From positions 52,604,797 through 52,668,796 of the forward strand of contig CM039184.1 in assembly GCA_008360975.2 (NCBI GenBank): DNA of 64,000 bases. The letters run 5' to 3'. Position numbers and translations under genes: made by a program. The notes beneath the pieces were generated by a model that searched no databases, was not told where the DNA came from, and worked only from the letters and a program-made list of their open reading frames with translations. Positions 63,101 through 64,000 of the stretch are shown in pieces. The first letter of the stretch is position 1. Each line of letters opens with the position of its first letter. The DNA comes from Lichenostomus cassidix. Its lineage: Eukaryota > Chordata > Aves > Passeriformes > Meliphagidae.

Positions 63101-64000
63101 CTCCACAGAGGTCAGGTTGTCTGTAGTTTGCATTTAGTCCTTAAAAACTGGTGTAAGCACTCAAAAATAAAAGATTGAAATGCTGACATTAGCACAGAAA
63201 AGTAAATTCGCAAAACCTTTAGCCCACTCAATGATTTGTTGCTCCTTTAAGATTTAGACTGCTTAGCTCCTCTACTGTAAATACTTGAGAAAAGCAATCA
63301 AATGCATTATTCCAGTACATTGAATTTACATGCTCTATACTTATGCATAACAAACGTGTTCAAGTGGTAGGAGAGTTTGCTATGAAATATGTATCTTTAT
63401 TGTTCGAAGGAGTCAGGGTGAATCTCTGAAAATTCTTCCTGAAAGTGCCATTAATATGAGATTCTTTCAAAGCTTTAGACAAGAATCCTAAAGATAGTAA
63501 TACAGCTTCCTAGATAATCTCCAAATCCTCTCTTTCTAAAGGTTTTATATGTGCTCCAAAATGAAAGGACACTCTGAATCATGCAATAAATCAAGGAATT
63601 ATTGTAGTATGATAGAGACTCAAAAAGATCAGATGGTACAGATTTCTCTTGAAGGCAGAGGACACTAATTGAGAGGAATAAAACAAAAGAATGGAGTAAA
63701 GTTCAGAGAAGCCATTCCTTTTCAAGCCTTCTCACTCTTCACCACATAGTTCCTCTTAATCCCTCATGGATGCTTCTGTTTTCTGTGATCTCATGTCACA
63801 GTCAAACAGTTAGAGAATGCAATTTAGAAGGATGGCATGCTATAGCAGCAAAAGATGTGGCAAGGGAACTACAAATGAGAAGTATTGGTCTCTCTTCACT
63901 CAGTGTTGACTTCTGAAGATTTGTAGGAAGAAAGTGTAGCCCTCAAGACCTTGAAAGATCTGCGGGCATATTTTTGGAGAGAGACAAAACCCTCTCTCCT
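57191..64000. other. Unique AT-rich non-coding interval
   Basis: No supportable gene to the window end. The 112-codon forward frame at 57871-58209 has no family resemblance; its DNA may be conserved for other reasons. A 21-bp tandem repeat lies at 59933-59998. A less AT-rich, pyrimidine-rich stretch at about 60120-60720 matches nothing I recognise. The last 300 bp show no recognisable feature. Confidence 0.5.
59933..59998. repeat. 21-bp tandem repeat, three copies
   Basis: Units of the form GATTCTTTTCATGAGCTAAG repeat three times. CATGAGCTAAG starts at 59943 and 59985 and the variant CATTAGCTAAG at 59964, giving an exact 21-bp period. Confidence 0.9.

Noticed and set aside
1..64000. CRISPR arrays, tRNA or rRNA genes, bacterial operons
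   Set aside because: No regularly spaced repeats, tRNA-like folds or rRNA words were seen; the sequence is vertebrate nuclear DNA.

Overview
The window is AT-rich vertebrate nuclear DNA, almost certainly from a bird and probably a songbird. CR1 LINE fragments in both orientations carry the avian 3' end (a TTCTGTGATTCTATG-like tail), and several solo LTRs match, from memory, LTR types common in passerine genomes. Repeats are sparse, as is usual for birds. I could not run a repeat library, so family assignments rest on remembered consensus and on structure (TG...CA ends, TATA box, AATAAA, primer-binding site).

No protein-coding gene, exon, tRNA, rRNA or CRISPR array can be supported. The longest open frames (about 100-133 codons) are chance frames, or lie inside LTRs, or are decayed CR1 reverse transcriptase. 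The window therefore looks like a gene desert or the inside of a very long intron.

Layout. At 1-3.6 kb there is an old MIR-like SINE remnant, a CA/TA microsatellite and two solo LTRs (1117-1664 and 3040-3643). At 9.2-10.2 kb two CR1 fragments lie tail to tail. From 10 to 20 kb there is unique AT-rich DNA with an ancient L2-like tail at 14.7 kb and a perfect 12-bp-stem hairpin at 15.4 kb. At 20.5-21.05 kb there is a forward solo LTR with TATA box and poly(A) signal. From 21 to 38 kb the sequence is mostly unique. It contains an AT-palindromic duplication (22.3 kb), a possible LTR (28.2-28.45 kb), a striking 123-bp near-perfect inverted repeat (31,548-31,670) and an old CR1 remnant (36.7 kb). 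At 38.2-40.7 kb there is a three-level nest: a reverse-strand CR1 is split by a reverse-strand LTR, which is itself split by a small, internally deleted forward endogenous retrovirus whose primer-binding site matches tRNA-Trp. At 43.05-43.43 kb there is another reverse CR1. An old CR1/L3-like fragment lies at 53.8 kb and a reverse solo LTR at 56.8-57.2 kb. The remainder to 64 kb is unique AT-rich DNA with short tandem repeats.

The items most worth following up are the 31.5-kb hairpin (possible microRNA precursor or palindromic mobile element), the nested-insertion stack, and a few GC-richer unique blocks that may be conserved regulatory elements.
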